NCBI GenBank assembly: GCA_019894875.1
Contig: JAGXNR010000009.1
Location: 1-64,000, forward strand
Source of the DNA: Promethearchaeota archaeon
GTDB lineage: Archaea; Asgardarchaeota; Lokiarchaeia; Sigynarchaeales; SOKP01
Length of the DNA: 64,000 nt
Direction: 5' to 3'
Shown: in pieces, positions 1 through 10,418 of the stretch
Position numbering within the stretch: position 1 is the first letter of the stretch
Layout: each line of letters opens with the position of its first letter
The notes under the pieces: model-generated
Databases searched by the model: none
What the model was told of the DNA's origin: nothing
What the model saw: only the letters and a program-made list of their open reading frames with translations
Made by a program: the position numbers and the translations under genes

Positions 1-1186
1 CTTTAGAGGATAGGGCTTTATTAAAATAATATTTTTCTTTGAAAAAGTCATAAGGATCTAGTTTAATATCTAATATTTTTGCTAGTTCTTTTGTACCATC
101 GGAAGGAACCAATGGCGTCGCTAATACTACAAAGTTTGCGCGAAAATCTTTAAATTCACTTGTTTTTAGATCCTCGTAGTGAATAATTAAATCTTTTGTT
201 TCAGAATCTTCTTCGATTTTACTAATTTTTGTCTGAAAATATTTTACACCATATTCCTCCTGAGCTCTTTGAGTATATTCATAAAAATTTTTGCCGTAAG
301 CTCTAATATCATGCCTGAATACAAAACATTGGGCATTATCTGAATGTTCTTTAGTTATAATTGCTTCCTTAGCTGTATACATACAACAAACACTTGAACA
401 ATAAGGTACACCTTCATGTAAATCTCTTGAACCAGCACATTGAATAAAAGCGATGTTTTTAGGTTCCTTTTGATCACTAAGTCTTAAGACATGCCCATCA
501 AAAGGCCCTGATGCGCTTAAAATTCTCTCATATTCTAATGCGTTTACCACATTTTCATAGTGATAACCCCATCGATTTGATAATTTGCCTCCATACATAT
601 TAAAACCTGTAGCAACGACGATGGCCCCCACATTCAATTTAGTTTCTTGGATCTTTTGTTCATAATTTATAGCTCCTACGTTACATACTTTTTCACATAC
701 TCCACAAACACCCTTTGATAGCTTTAAACATAACTCAGGATCTATTAAGTATACTGGAGGCACTGCTTGAGGAAATGGAATATATACAGATTTTCTTTTA
801 CCCAGATTCATATCAAAAACATTTGGAGTTTCTATCTTTGGACATTTCGCAGAACAATCCCCACATCCTTTACATTTAGTTTCATCAACATAGCGAGGTT
901 TCTTTATAACTGTAACTTGAAAGTTACCAGGATTTCCAGAAACTTCTTTAATTTCGTGATATGTTAATAAATCAATATTAGGATTTCTATACACTTCTAC
1001 CATCTTTGGAGCAAGAATGCAAAGACTGCAATCATTTGTTGGAAAAGTTTTGTCCAGTTGAGCCATACGCCCCCCTATAGAAGGAGATTTTTCTACTAAA
1101 TAAACTTTAAAACCTAACTCTGTTAAATCCAAGGAAGTTTGCATTCCAGCAATTCCACCTCCAATAACTAACACAGATCCCTCCAT
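1..1186 (-). CDS. hdrA: Double-length HdrA-like protein, N-terminal part (runs off window)
   Basis: Open reading frame without stops from the window edge to an ATG at 1186; about 395 N-terminal residues are visible. It starts with the same [17 protein letters not shown]-binding motif as the complete copies at 2408 and 11196, followed by [10 protein letters not shown] and a CKGCGDC ferredoxin motif near residue 105. The family (HdrA of the heterodisulfide reductase/electron-confurcation complexes) carries FAD and several [4Fe-4S] clusters in the cytoplasm. The frame stays open upstream to 1277, so an earlier ATG at 1219 is possible; 1186 is chosen because the paralogues start there. Unlike the other copies it has no HdrBC gene directly upstream; the 670 bp before it are non-coding. 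C-terminal half not visible. Confidence 0.9.
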   Translation of the reverse strand, partial: MEGSVLVIGGGIAGMQTSLDLTELGFKVYLVEKSPSIGGRMAQLDKTFPTNDCSLCILAPKMVEVYRNPNIDLLTYHEIKEVSGNPGNFQVTVIKKPRYVDETKCKGCGDCSAKCPKIETPNVFDMNLGKRKSVYIPFPQAVPPVYLIDPELCLKLSKGVCGVCEKVCNVGAINYEQKIQETKLNVGAIVVATGFNMYGGKLSNRWGYHYENVVNALEYERILSASGPFDGHVLRLSDQKEPKNIAFIQCAGSRDLHEGVPYCSSVCCMYTAKEAIITKEHSDNAQCFVFRHDIRAYGKNFYEYTQRAQEEYGVKYFQTKISKIEEDSETKDLIIHYEDLKTSEFKDFRANFVVLATPLVPSDGTKELAKILDIKLDPYDFFKEKYYFNKALSSK

Positions 1187-1276
1187 TACATTTTTGTCTT
1201 TCGTAATTATTTCGTCCATATTTAATGGATCACTTAGGGAATCTGAAAGTTCTAAAAGGTGTTCTTTTTTTAACGT

Positions 1277-1949
1277 TTTAATAATATTCACCAATTAAAA
1301 TTGATAATTACTTGATTACACTTTTTTTTCGTTGAATAATGAATATCAATTTTAATTATATAAATATTTTGATGTTTAATTATCAAAAATCGACATGAAA
1401 TCATGAATGAATGATCATTTTTGAACGTAAAACGGATTGTAGTTGCTTTTATTGAATAGATTCTTTTCAATTTATTATTAATTCCCCAAATTATGCATAT
1501 AAATGATAAAAGATTCCATTTTAATGATCTATAATGAGCATGAGGGATAATTTTTTTAGTGTAATCAGTCAGATCATACCCAGTAATTAGTCCGTTTGTA
1601 ACATTATTATTATTGTCAATAATAATTCAAAGAAAAGAGATCCAGATTATGCAAAATAAATATTTTCTTTCTCATAATCTGGCATTATTACAGTATATGG
1701 CTATCTTTTTTTTACATTATTTCCATAAAAGATAATGCATTCAGTAGAAAGTATCTATATCGAACAAAATATCTTACTAGACTTCTGAAATAAAACAAAA
1801 TAATTTAAAATATTATCGATTTTTAACATAAAATACCAACTTTTGGACATTTTTGAAAATTAATATCTATGTTAAGGAAGAGAAAAAATTGGATTATTGA
1901 GAATTTATCTAGTTAATATTACAATGCTCATAACTCGAGAATTGATTTT
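1277..1949. other. Intergenic stretch, no gene seen
   Basis: About 670 bp of very AT-rich sequence between the MvhD gene and the partial HdrA gene, both on the minus strand. Short open frames here show no resemblance to anything and have no convincing ribosome binding site. It holds one clear inverted repeat (1642-1682) and should contain the promoter of the partial HdrA gene. An HdrBC gene, present at the equivalent place in two other modules, is absent. Confidence 0.6.
1642..1682. repeat. 10-bp perfect inverted repeat with 21-nt loop
   Basis: ccagattatg at 1642-1651 is exactly complementary to cataatctgg at 1673-1682. As RNA it could be a hairpin; as DNA a dyad for a dimeric regulator. It lies in the gap downstream of the MvhD gene and about 450 bp upstream of the next HdrA start, so it could be a transcription-end structure or an operator. 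Confidence 0.6.
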
Positions 1950-2387
1950 TTATCTCTTTCTTAAGGGACCTAATTCTTTAATATCATTAGTAAATTCTGT
2001 AATAACTTCAGCAAATCGTTTACCTTCAGACGCACTGACCCATTCTAACCGTACTCGTTTTGGATCAATTCCTAATTGCTTGATTAAAATAGTATGTAAT
2101 CTCTCAAACCGTTCCTTGGTATATTCATTTCCAGAAATGTAATGACAATCACCTATATGACAACCGGTAATAATAACACCATCGGCACCATTTTTTAAAG
2201 CTTTTAGTATAAAAGAAGGATCAACTCTTCCAGAGCACATTACTCTGATAACTCTAATATTTGGAGGGTACTGAAATCGTGAAACTCCCGCTAAATCTGC
2301 TCCCGCATAACTGCACCAATTACAACAAAAAGCAAGAATGGTCGGTTCAAAGTTTTCCTTGATTTCCTTATTTTTTGATTTTGACAT
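1950..2387 (-). CDS. mvhD: MvhD-like [2Fe-2S] electron-transfer subunit
   Basis: 145 residues, the usual length for MvhD/FlpD (methyl-viologen-reducing hydrogenase delta subunit family), which passes electrons between an electron-donating module and HdrA. The five conserved cysteines are visible in [23 protein letters not shown] and GCHIGDCHY. Start ATG at 2387 has a good ribosome binding site (AGGTGA). It lies 20 bp downstream of the double-length HdrA gene at 2408-5503 and is surely its partner. It is close in sequence to the copy at 6916-7347. The hydrogenase subunits MvhA/G are not encoded nearby, so the donor is not evident. Confidence 0.92.
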   Translation of the reverse strand: MSKSKNKEIKENFEPTILAFCCNWCSYAGADLAGVSRFQYPPNIRVIRVMCSGRVDPSFILKALKNGADGVIITGCHIGDCHYISGNEYTKERFERLHTILIKQLGIDPKRVRLEWVSASEGKRFAEVITEFTNDIKELGPLRKR

Positions 2388-2407
2388 GATATCTTCACCT
2401 TTAATAA

Positions 2408-5400
2408 TTAGTTTTTTACCTCCTCTTCTTCTAAAAGGTATGTATCTATCATAGCCGAAATTTGATCGTAATCATAATGTTTAACCATTATCGCTCCAAC
2501 TTTACATGTTCCCGCGCACGTTCCACATCCTTTACAAAGAGCAGAATTGATATTTGATTTGCTAACAACAATACTTATATCCTCAAAGTCTTTTGTTTCT
2601 TCTATTAGCTCAATAGCATTATAAGGGCATACTTGTTGACATTCACCGCACCCGATACATTTATCTGGATTAACTTCGGCAACTAATCCAGAAGTTGTAA
2701 TTTCTTTCGCACTTAAAAACCTACTTGCTCTCCCTGCGGCTCCATTTGCTTGTGATATGGAATCTTGGATATTTTTAGGCCATTGAGCACATCCACATAA
2801 AAAAACTCCATCAGTAGCAAAATCTAAAGGCCTTAATTTAACATGAGCCTCTAAGAAGAAACCTGTTCTATCTAATGGAACCTTGAGCATCATAGCCAAC
2901 TCTTTTAAATTATCTGCTGGTACCATAGGGGTCGCCAAAACAATCATGTCTGTATCATAGACGATATCATCTTTTAAGTTAGTATCAAAAACACTAATTC
3001 CATAGTTTCCTTGGGTTTTCTTGGAAACTTCAGGTAGATTATCTAAATCATATCGTAAAAACATTGCATCTTTCCGTCTATTTCGATAATATTCCTCGAA
3101 TTCCTTTTTAGCCATCTGAAGATCTCTGTAAAGCACAACGATCTCTAATTCTGGTCTTATTTCTTTAAGAATATTGATATTTTTAATACTTGTTGCGCAA
3201 CACACATTTGAACAGTAGGTTATTCCCTCTTTTTGTCTTGCATTGGTACATAATATAAAAGTGACTCTGTTAATGTTATCTAACCAAGTACTGTCAGTTT
3301 TTTGGAGTTTTTGTTCTAGTTCTAACTGAGTTATAACGTCGTTATTCTCTTTGTTATATTGGAATAATCCCTCGGGTTTATGTTCTTGAGCACCAGTAGC
3401 CACAATAATAGTACCTATTTTCAATTCTACAGGATCTTTTCCAGTATTATTAATAACGACTTCATAATTACCAACATATCCTTTAATAGAATTAATCTTG
3501 GTTTCAAGTAAAACTTCAATGTTTTTGTTATCCTTTACCTTTTGAGTTATTTCTTTTAAGAAAATAGAAGCTTCTTCTTGAATTGGATACAAAATGTTTA
3601 AGTTATTGAGATTTCCTCCTAATTTGTCTTCTTTTTCAACCAGGTAAGTTTGAAATCCTTGATCTGCTAAACTTAAGGCAGCAGTCATTCCTGAGACGCC
3701 ACCACCGATAATTAAGCCTGTTGGGGTAACTTGTAATTTCTCTTCTGATTGAGGTTTAATTAATCGAGCTTTCGCAACAGCCATTCTTAAAAGATCTTTT
3801 GATTTCTTAGTTGCAGCTTCCAGTTCAGTCATGTGAACCCATGAGCACTGATCTCTGATGTTCACCATTTCAAATAGGTATTTATTCATCCCTGCTTCTT
3901 GGCAAGTCTCTTGAAATAAAGATTCATGAGTTCGAGGAGTACACGAGGCTACAATAAACCGATTTAAATTATGCTCCAAAATCAATTCTTTGATTCTCAC
4001 TTGAGAATCAGAACTGCAAGAATAGAGATTATCTTCACAAATCACTACATTGGGTAGAGTTTTAATGTAGTCTCTTACATTGGGAACATCGACATATTTA
4101 CCTATGTTAATTCCACAATGACAAACCATAACTCCTATTCTTGGTTCATCAGTAACTTTTACTTCTCGTTCAGCTATATCAAAAACTTTCTCTTTCACAG
4201 CAGTGAATTTTGCAGTGTTTAGTAAAGTGGCAACTTGAGAGGCAACACCACTTGCATCTGCAACGGTTTCTGGTATGTCCATTGGTCCTTGGGCAAATCC
4301 ACATAAGAAGATCCCCTCCTTTGAGGATTGAGCCTTATCAAAATACGATTTTTCTTTATAAAAGTTATAATGGTCTAGTTCGACATCTAATAAAGAAGCT
4401 AATTTTTCTGTTCCGCTTGAAGGGACTAAAGGTGTAGCTAAGACAACTAAATTCGCTCTGAAATCTTTAAATTCTCCTGTTTTTAGATCTTCATAATGAA
4501 TTATAAGATCGTTAGTTTCAGGATCTTCTTTGATTGTACTAATCTTAGTCTGAAAGTATTTTACACCATATTCTTCTTGAGCTCTCTGTGTGAACTCATA
4601 AAAGTTTTTTCCATAGGCTCTAATATCATGTCGAAATACATAACATTCAGAATGATCGGAATGTTCCTTTGTGATGATTGCTTCTTTTGCGGTATACATG
4701 CAGCATACTGAGGAACAATATGGCACATTTTCATGGAGATCTCTTGATCCTGCACATTGAACAAATGCTATTATCTCTGGTTCTTCTTGATCACTTGGAC
4801 GTAATACATGTCCTCCGAAGGGTCCACTTGCACATAATATTCTTTCATATTCAAGGGCATTCACAACATTTTCAAAACCATAACCCCATCTAGAAGATAA
4901 TTCTTCTGCAAACATATCAAATCCAGTAGCAACAACAATCGCTCCAACGTTTACTTCAATATCTATTGGTTTTTGTTCATAATCTATCGCTTTTACTGTG
5001 CAAACTTTCTCACAGACTCCACAAACTCCTTTGGTTAGTTTCAAACATAATTCAGGATCTATCAAATAAATTGGGGGTACCGCTTGAGGAAAAGGAATAT
5101 ATACCGATTTTCGTTTTCCAAGATTCATATCAAAGTAATTAGGGACTTCGATTTTAGGACACTTCGTAGCACAATCACCACATCCTTTACATTTACTTTC
5201 ATCAATATACCGTGGCTTTTTAGTGACTGTGACTTTGAAATCTCCTGGTACTCCTTCTACTTTTTTGATTTCATGATAAGTCATTAATTCGATATTGGGA
5301 TTTCTATGAACTTCAACCATCTTTGGAGCTAAAATACAAAGAGAGCAATCGTTTGTAGGGAAAGTCTTATCTAACTGTGCCATTCTCCCACCAATTGAGG

Positions 5401-5503
5401 GTGTTTTCTCCACTAAATAAACTTTAAGTCCTAACTCTGTCAAATCTAAAGATGTTTGAATTCCCGCAATACCTCCTCCAATTACTAACACTGAACCTTG
5501 CAT
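2408..5503 (-). CDS. hdrA: Double-length HdrA (fused HdrA-HdrA), FAD/Fe-S
   Basis: 1031 residues, against about 650 for classical HdrA. The N-terminal half has the FAD motif GGGIAG (residues 9-14), the [10 protein letters not shown] cysteine motif (about 52-61) and ferredoxin-type cysteines CKGCGDC near 105. The second half begins near residue 457 with [10 protein letters not shown], continues with ASCTPRTHE, has a second dinucleotide fold (GGGVSG near 601) and ends with two [4Fe-4S] motifs (about 951 and 994). HdrA carries the flavin that splits or joins electron pairs. It shares its first base with the stop of the HdrBC gene (TAATG) and is followed by MvhD, so the three form one complex: HdrBC-HdrA-MvhD. 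A fusion of two HdrA-like units is inferred from the repeated motif order. Confidence 0.93.
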   Translation of the reverse strand: MQGSVLVIGGGIAGIQTSLDLTELGLKVYLVEKTPSIGGRMAQLDKTFPTNDCSLCILAPKMVEVHRNPNIELMTYHEIKKVEGVPGDFKVTVTKKPRYIDESKCKGCGDCATKCPKIEVPNYFDMNLGKRKSVYIPFPQAVPPIYLIDPELCLKLTKGVCGVCEKVCTVKAIDYEQKPIDIEVNVGAIVVATGFDMFAEELSSRWGYGFENVVNALEYERILCASGPFGGHVLRPSDQEEPEIIAFVQCAGSRDLHENVPYCSSVCCMYTAKEAIITKEHSDHSECYVFRHDIRAYGKNFYEFTQRAQEEYGVKYFQTKISTIKEDPETNDLIIHYEDLKTGEFKDFRANLVVLATPLVPSSGTEKLASLLDVELDHYNFYKEKSYFDKAQSSKEGIFLCGFAQGPMDIPETVADASGVASQVATLLNTAKFTAVKEKVFDIAEREVKVTDEPRIGVMVCHCGINIGKYVDVPNVRDYIKTLPNVVICEDNLYSCSSDSQVRIKELILEHNLNRFIVASCTPRTHESLFQETCQEAGMNKYLFEMVNIRDQCSWVHMTELEAATKKSKDLLRMAVAKARLIKPQSEEKLQVTPTGLIIGGGVSGMTAALSLADQGFQTYLVEKEDKLGGNLNNLNILYPIQEEASIFLKEITQKVKDNKNIEVLLETKINSIKGYVGNYEVVINNTGKDPVELKIGTIIVATGAQEHKPEGLFQYNKENNDVITQLELEQKLQKTDSTWLDNINRVTFILCTNARQKEGITYCSNVCCATSIKNINILKEIRPELEIVVLYRDLQMAKKEFEEYYRNRRKDAMFLRYDLDNLPEVSKKTQGNYGISVFDTNLKDDIVYDTDMIVLATPMVPADNLKELAMMLKVPLDRTGFFLEAHVKLRPLDFATDGVFLCGCAQWPKNIQDSISQANGAAGRASRFLSAKEITTSGLVAEVNPDKCIGCGECQQVCPYNAIELIEETKDFEDISIVVSKSNINSALCKGCGTCAGTCKVGAIMVKHYDYDQISAMIDTYLLEEEEVKN

Positions 5504-6783
5504 TATCTTTCTATCTCCCCTTTTTCATTTGAATCTACAATACTGATTAAATCAACTAAAAATTCCGAAAAATCTACAATTTCTATTGAGGAAATATCCT
5601 CATAATCATCTTGCAAACAAGTTAGATGCATTTTACACTTTGGGCATGAAGTTACCATTATTTCCCCTACATCTTTCGCTTCTAAGAGTCTTTTATACCG
5701 TAATGCTTTCGAGCGTTCATTACAGTTCATCCAAGAACTCACACCACAACATAAAGCATTTTCTTTATTATGAACCATTTCATTGAATGTATATCCTAAT
5801 TCTTTCAAATGAGAAAAAATTTCACGCACATTCCCAATTATTGTACTTTCTTTAGGCAAGAATCTACTTAATCGACACGGATCGTGGTAAGTAAATGGAA
5901 TTGATTTTTCTCCTTTACTCGGATTTTTAAATTCAATCTTATTCATTTTCCAATTTTCATAAATATATTCAATTAAGTGTTTCACTACAAATTTTGAATT
6001 GAAATCTTCAAACAAATCTGGATAATCTACTTTAAATGTTCTATAGCATTCCGCACAAGCTGTAATTATTGTTTTAGCTCCCGTTTCTTCTAGCCTCTTT
6101 ATATTTTTCTTGGCTAAATTGATAAATGCATTCAATTTTCCTTGTCCCCAATATAAGTCATGACCACAACAAATTTCATCCTTGAGGACAACTATAGGTT
6201 CATTTTCAACTTGACAGAGAATTTTTAAAGTACTTGTTGCTATAGACTCTGAATTTTTAAACTCAAAGTTAAAAAAGGGTAAACATCCTACATAATACAA
6301 AATATTTCCTTGTTCTGAAATTTCGCACCCTTTGGGCACCCATTCAAGAGATCTATCTGGTTTTGTATTTTCATCACTCATTATTTCTGAAATAGTTGTG
6401 TAGACGCCTTTATGAGCTATATACTCATCAGGATTTTGATTATTATTTGTACGCATTTTGTACTTTGCCATTCTTACTATATCTGCAAAATTAATAGCCT
6501 CGGGACAATTTTGAAGACAGGCATTACATGTCAGGCAATCCCATAAGGTCCCACTTTCAATAATTTTATCCTCAAAACCCTCTAGTATCATTTGAATGAT
6601 ACGACTAGGCTCAAAACTTTGAACCTTACTAAGCTGACATACTCCCGAGCAACGAACGCATTGATAACATCGAGATAATAATTTTCTTATATCCGGTTCA
6701 TAGATTTTTTTAAGATAGGAATCAATATCATTATTAGATTCTTCTGAATCTTCTACTTTCTTGATTTCAGTAATCACATTCAC
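5503..6783 (-). CDS. HdrC-HdrB fusion (HdrD-like) heterodisulfide-reductase catalytic subunit
   Basis: 426 residues. The N-terminal part is HdrC-like with two cysteine motifs, CYQCVRCSGVC (about 39) and CLTCNACLQNC (about 84). The rest is HdrB-like, with CCG-type motifs: EICCGHDLYWG (about 204), CAECYRTF, DPCRLSRF, CCGVSSWMNC (about 346) and CPKCKMHLTC near the end. In known enzymes these cysteines hold the non-cubane [4Fe-4S] clusters that reduce a disulfide or similar substrate. It is the first gene of a three-gene module with HdrA (1-nt overlap) and MvhD. A 132-bp AT-rich gap separates it from the MvhD gene upstream. The physiological substrate cannot be read from sequence. Very similar to 14249-15544. 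Confidence 0.9.
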   Translation of the reverse strand: MNVITEIKKVEDSEESNNDIDSYLKKIYEPDIRKLLSRCYQCVRCSGVCQLSKVQSFEPSRIIQMILEGFEDKIIESGTLWDCLTCNACLQNCPEAINFADIVRMAKYKMRTNNNQNPDEYIAHKGVYTTISEIMSDENTKPDRSLEWVPKGCEISEQGNILYYVGCLPFFNFEFKNSESIATSTLKILCQVENEPIVVLKDEICCGHDLYWGQGKLNAFINLAKKNIKRLEETGAKTIITACAECYRTFKVDYPDLFEDFNSKFVVKHLIEYIYENWKMNKIEFKNPSKGEKSIPFTYHDPCRLSRFLPKESTIIGNVREIFSHLKELGYTFNEMVHNKENALCCGVSSWMNCNERSKALRYKRLLEAKDVGEIMVTSCPKCKMHLTCLQDDYEDISSIEIVDFSEFLVDLISIVDSNEKGEIER

Positions 6784-6915
6784 TTTTTTTTATTAATTTA
6801 AGACTTAATAATTTGAACCTATATTGGGGAAAAAAAAAAAGGAAACCATTTATTTTTTCTGATTAGCAAATATAGCCTAAATGTAAAAAAAAATAAATAA
6901 AAATAAAATAATAAT

Positions 6916-7347
6916 TTAAGGATTTAAAGGTCCTAAATCTTTGATTTGGTTACTAAAATCGGTAATTATTTCGGAAAATCGCTTACCTTCAGAGGCACTT
7001 ACCCACTCTAACCGAAATCTTTTATCAAGACCCATTATTTTAAGAATTTTTTGAAAACGTTGAAATCTATCTTTTGTAAATTCATTTCCTTTCAGATAAT
7101 GACAATCACCAATATGACATCCTGTCACAATGACTCCATCAATCCCATCTTTAAAAGCTTCTAAAACAAATGCAGGATCAACCCGCCCAGAACACATTAC
7201 TCTCACAATTCTTATTGTAGGGGGATATTGAAAACGTGATACTCCGGCTAGATCTGCTCCCGCATAACTACACCAATTACAGCAAAAACACAAAATATTG
7301 GGATTAAATTCTGTGGATTTTTTCTTCTTTTTTGCCTGACTTGTCAT
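6916..7347 (-). CDS. mvhD: MvhD-like [2Fe-2S] electron-transfer subunit
   Basis: 143 residues with the full MvhD cysteine set: [32 protein letters not shown]. It follows the double-length HdrA gene at 7377 by 29 bp on the same strand and is its likely partner. The N-terminus is lysine-rich (AKKKKKSTE). No strong ribosome binding site precedes the ATG at 7347, so translation may be coupled to the upstream gene. Function by family: accepts or delivers electrons to HdrA in the cytoplasm. Confidence 0.92.
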   Translation of the reverse strand: MTSQAKKKKKSTEFNPNILCFCCNWCSYAGADLAGVSRFQYPPTIRIVRVMCSGRVDPAFVLEAFKDGIDGVIVTGCHIGDCHYLKGNEFTKDRFQRFQKILKIMGLDKRFRLEWVSASEGKRFSEIITDFSNQIKDLGPLNP

Positions 7348-7376
7348 AAGGATTTTTTTTTCTGATTGTTATTAAT

Positions 7377-10300
7377 TTAATTTTCTAGTAAAAGTGCTGA
7401 AATCATAGCACTAATTTGCTCAAAACCAAAGTGCTTTATAACTATTGTTGAATTAGGGCAATTTGCTCCACAAGTACCACAACCTTTACAAAGTGCAGAA
7501 TTTATATGAGATTTTTTTATGGTGATTGTGATGTCTTCAAACTCTACTTCTTTTTCTATTAATTCAATGGCATTAAACTGGCACACCTCAACACAACTCC
7601 CACAACCAATGCAATTCTCTTCTACTACGGTCGCCACAAGCCCCGATGTTATAATCTGTTCACTACTTAAAATTTTAACTGCTTGTGCAGCAGCTCCATT
7701 AGCTTGAGCTATTGACTCACTTATGTTTTTAGGTGAATGGGCACAACCGCATAAAAAAATCCCATCAGTTGCAAAATCGATTGGTCTTAACTTGACATGA
7801 GCTTCTAGGAAGAATTTATCTTCGTTAAGAGGCACTTTTAACATCTTGGCTAATTCTTCATTTTCTTCAGAAGGGGCTACAAGTCCATTACTTAATACAA
7901 TTAGATCGGGTATTATGCCCAATTTTCCTAAATCTGGGTTATCAATTGAAATCTCCAGCTTTTTATTTTTAATTTCCAATTTAGGTGGAATTTCTTCATC
8001 GAATCTAATAAATATTACTTTCTTTTCTCTTGCTAAATTATAGTATTTCTCTTTAAAACCATATGTTCTGATATCCCGATAAAGCATCACCACTTCTAGA
8101 TTTGGATTTATTTTTTTTGCTTTTAAAGCATTTTTAATAGCTTCGGAACAGCAGATTCGACTACAGTAGGGATGTTCTTCATTTCGAGAACCAACACATT
8201 GGATCATTACTATTGAATTTAAATTCTTTACTTTATCTGTTGTAAAAAGGATCTTCTCAAATTCAGATTGAGATATAATGCGATCATCTTGACCAAATTT
8301 GTATTCTTGCGGTTGATATTCTTTAGCCCCCGTAGCCACAATTATTATTCCATGTTCAAGATCAATACTCTCGTTATTTTTTCCATAAATAATATTAGTG
8401 GAAAAATTACCTATATATCCTAATATTGTGGTAACTTGAGCATTTGTATAAACTTGTATTAATGGATTGTTTTCAACTTTTATAATTAAATTTTGAAGAA
8501 ATTCTTGAACATTATTATTTTCAAGAGTATAATAAATATTTTTAGCAAATCCACCTAGAATATCTTCCTTTTCAACGAGAAATACCTTATAGCCTTGAGA
8601 CGCAAGGTTCAGAGCAGCAGTCATTCCAGATACACCACCACCAATAATTAAACCTTTATGAATCACATCAATTTCATGTTCTTGTAAGGGAATTAGTTGC
8701 CTAGCTTTTGCCACGGACATTCTCAATAAATCTTTTGCTTTAGCAGTAGCGTTTTCAGCTTCATGCATATGAACCCAAGAGCATTGATCGCGGATATTTA
8801 CCATTTCAAAGAGATATTTATTTAATCCTGCCTCCTTTATCGTTGCTTGGAATAATGGTTCATGAGTTCTTGGAGTACATGAAGCGACAATTACCCTGTT
8901 TAGCAGATTTTCCCCAATTTTTTCTTTAATATTAGTTTGAGTATCAGCGGAGCATGTATATAAGTTATGTTCTGCATAAGCTACGTCAGGTAAAGCCTTA
9001 ACATAATTTACAACTTCAGGAACATTTACAACCCCACCGATATTTATTCCACAATGGCAAATGAATACTCCTATTCGAGGTGGTAGATCACTCACATCTA
9101 TTTCTTCAGGAAGTTCTTTTTTAGATATTAATTCATTTCTCGCTTCTGATAACAGAACATTCACACATCCAGCAGCAGCACTTGCCTCAATTACGGTTTC
9201 TGGAATATCTTTAGGTGAAGCAAATGCCCCACAAACATATATGCCAGGTCTCGATGTCTCGACAGGAGTAAAAGTATTGGTTTTACAAAAGCCATATTCG
9301 TTTAACTCAATATTTAATTTCTGGGCTAACTCTTTTGCTTCTCTGCTAGGTTGCATTCCAACTGAAAGTACCACGAGATTAAAAACTTCTTTAACTATTT
9401 TTCCTTCCCTGGTTTCATAATAGACTTCTAAGTTTTTTGAATCTGGTACTTCCTTAATAGTCGATATTCTGCGTCTAATATACCTTATTCCATATTCTTC
9501 TCTTGCTCGCTCAATATATTTGTCAAAATCTTTCCCATAAGCTCGAATATCCATTGTAAAAATGGTGGGTTCTACAAGATTCATATGTTCCTTAGCAATT
9601 ACTGCTTCTTTTGTAGTATACATGCAACACACTGAAGAACAATATTCAACACCATGTTTTTTATCCCTTGAACCAATACATTGTAAAAATGCGATTTTTT
9701 TCGGGATAATCCCATCAGAAGGACGAAGTATTAAACCAGAATGTGGTCCGCTGGCACTTAATATCCGTTCAAATTCATTGCTCGTAATCACATTTAAATG
9801 TTTTCCATAACCAAGATTTTTCAATGAGGTGGGATCGTATTCATCAAATCCAATTGCTACTACAACAGCTCCTATATGAAACCTGGATTTTTTGTCTCGT
9901 AGTTCATAATCGATTGCTTCAGCTTTACAAATACCTTGACAAATCCCACATCCTATACATTTCTCCTTATTGATTGAAAAAACCAAGGGAACTGCTTGAG
10001 GGAATTTTACAGATATTGCTGCTATATTCGATAATCCTTTATTAAAGTTGTCTATTGCTTCTATTGGACATTTTTGAGCACAAACACCACAACCGGTACA
10101 TTTCTCTTGATCTAAATAAAGTGTTTTTTGGGTTAAATCAACTTGAAAATTGCCTGGTTCTCCTTCTATTTTTTCTATGGTTGAATTAATCAAAATATCG
10201 ATGTTTTCATGACGGCCAGTGAGTACCAATTTTGGGGCTAGGATACATATGGCACAGTCATTAGTTGGAAAAGTTTTATCTAATTGAGACATAACTCCTC

Positions 10301-10418
10301 CTATACTAGTCGTAGATTCAGCTAAATACACTTTATATCCAGAATCTGCTAGATCTATAGAGCATTGAATACCCGCAATTCCTCCACCAATTACTAAAAC
10401 AGCCCCTATTTTCTCCAT
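7377..10418 (-). CDS. hdrA: Double-length HdrA (fused HdrA-HdrA), second type
   Basis: 1013 residues in the same layout as the other copies: FAD motif GGGIAG (11-16), DCAICILAPK, FAD/Fe-S half, then RIGVFICHCG near 452, ASCTPRTHE, a second GGGVSG fold, and two C-terminal [4Fe-4S] motifs (CIGCGSC about 936, CKGCGTC about 983). It differs from the copies at 2408 and 11196 in its N-terminal ferredoxin region, which has two ordinary motifs (CTGCGVCAQKC and CIGCGICQGIC), where the others have one ordinary and one degenerate motif. It has no HdrBC of its own upstream; its ATG overlaps the stop of the MvhD-HTH gene by one base. It may share HdrBC with a neighbouring module. Confidence 0.93.
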   Translation of the reverse strand: MEKIGAVLVIGGGIAGIQCSIDLADSGYKVYLAESTTSIGGVMSQLDKTFPTNDCAICILAPKLVLTGRHENIDILINSTIEKIEGEPGNFQVDLTQKTLYLDQEKCTGCGVCAQKCPIEAIDNFNKGLSNIAAISVKFPQAVPLVFSINKEKCIGCGICQGICKAEAIDYELRDKKSRFHIGAVVVAIGFDEYDPTSLKNLGYGKHLNVITSNEFERILSASGPHSGLILRPSDGIIPKKIAFLQCIGSRDKKHGVEYCSSVCCMYTTKEAVIAKEHMNLVEPTIFTMDIRAYGKDFDKYIERAREEYGIRYIRRRISTIKEVPDSKNLEVYYETREGKIVKEVFNLVVLSVGMQPSREAKELAQKLNIELNEYGFCKTNTFTPVETSRPGIYVCGAFASPKDIPETVIEASAAAGCVNVLLSEARNELISKKELPEEIDVSDLPPRIGVFICHCGINIGGVVNVPEVVNYVKALPDVAYAEHNLYTCSADTQTNIKEKIGENLLNRVIVASCTPRTHEPLFQATIKEAGLNKYLFEMVNIRDQCSWVHMHEAENATAKAKDLLRMSVAKARQLIPLQEHEIDVIHKGLIIGGGVSGMTAALNLASQGYKVFLVEKEDILGGFAKNIYYTLENNNVQEFLQNLIIKVENNPLIQVYTNAQVTTILGYIGNFSTNIIYGKNNESIDLEHGIIIVATGAKEYQPQEYKFGQDDRIISQSEFEKILFTTDKVKNLNSIVMIQCVGSRNEEHPYCSRICCSEAIKNALKAKKINPNLEVVMLYRDIRTYGFKEKYYNLAREKKVIFIRFDEEIPPKLEIKNKKLEISIDNPDLGKLGIIPDLIVLSNGLVAPSEENEELAKMLKVPLNEDKFFLEAHVKLRPIDFATDGIFLCGCAHSPKNISESIAQANGAAAQAVKILSSEQIITSGLVATVVEENCIGCGSCVEVCQFNAIELIEKEVEFEDITITIKKSHINSALCKGCGTCGANCPNSTIVIKHFGFEQISAMISALLLEN

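Noticed and set aside
9061..9420. 119-codon plus-strand frame inside HdrA
   Set aside because: A shadow of the conserved HdrA coding sequence on the other strand; no ribosome binding site and no motif.
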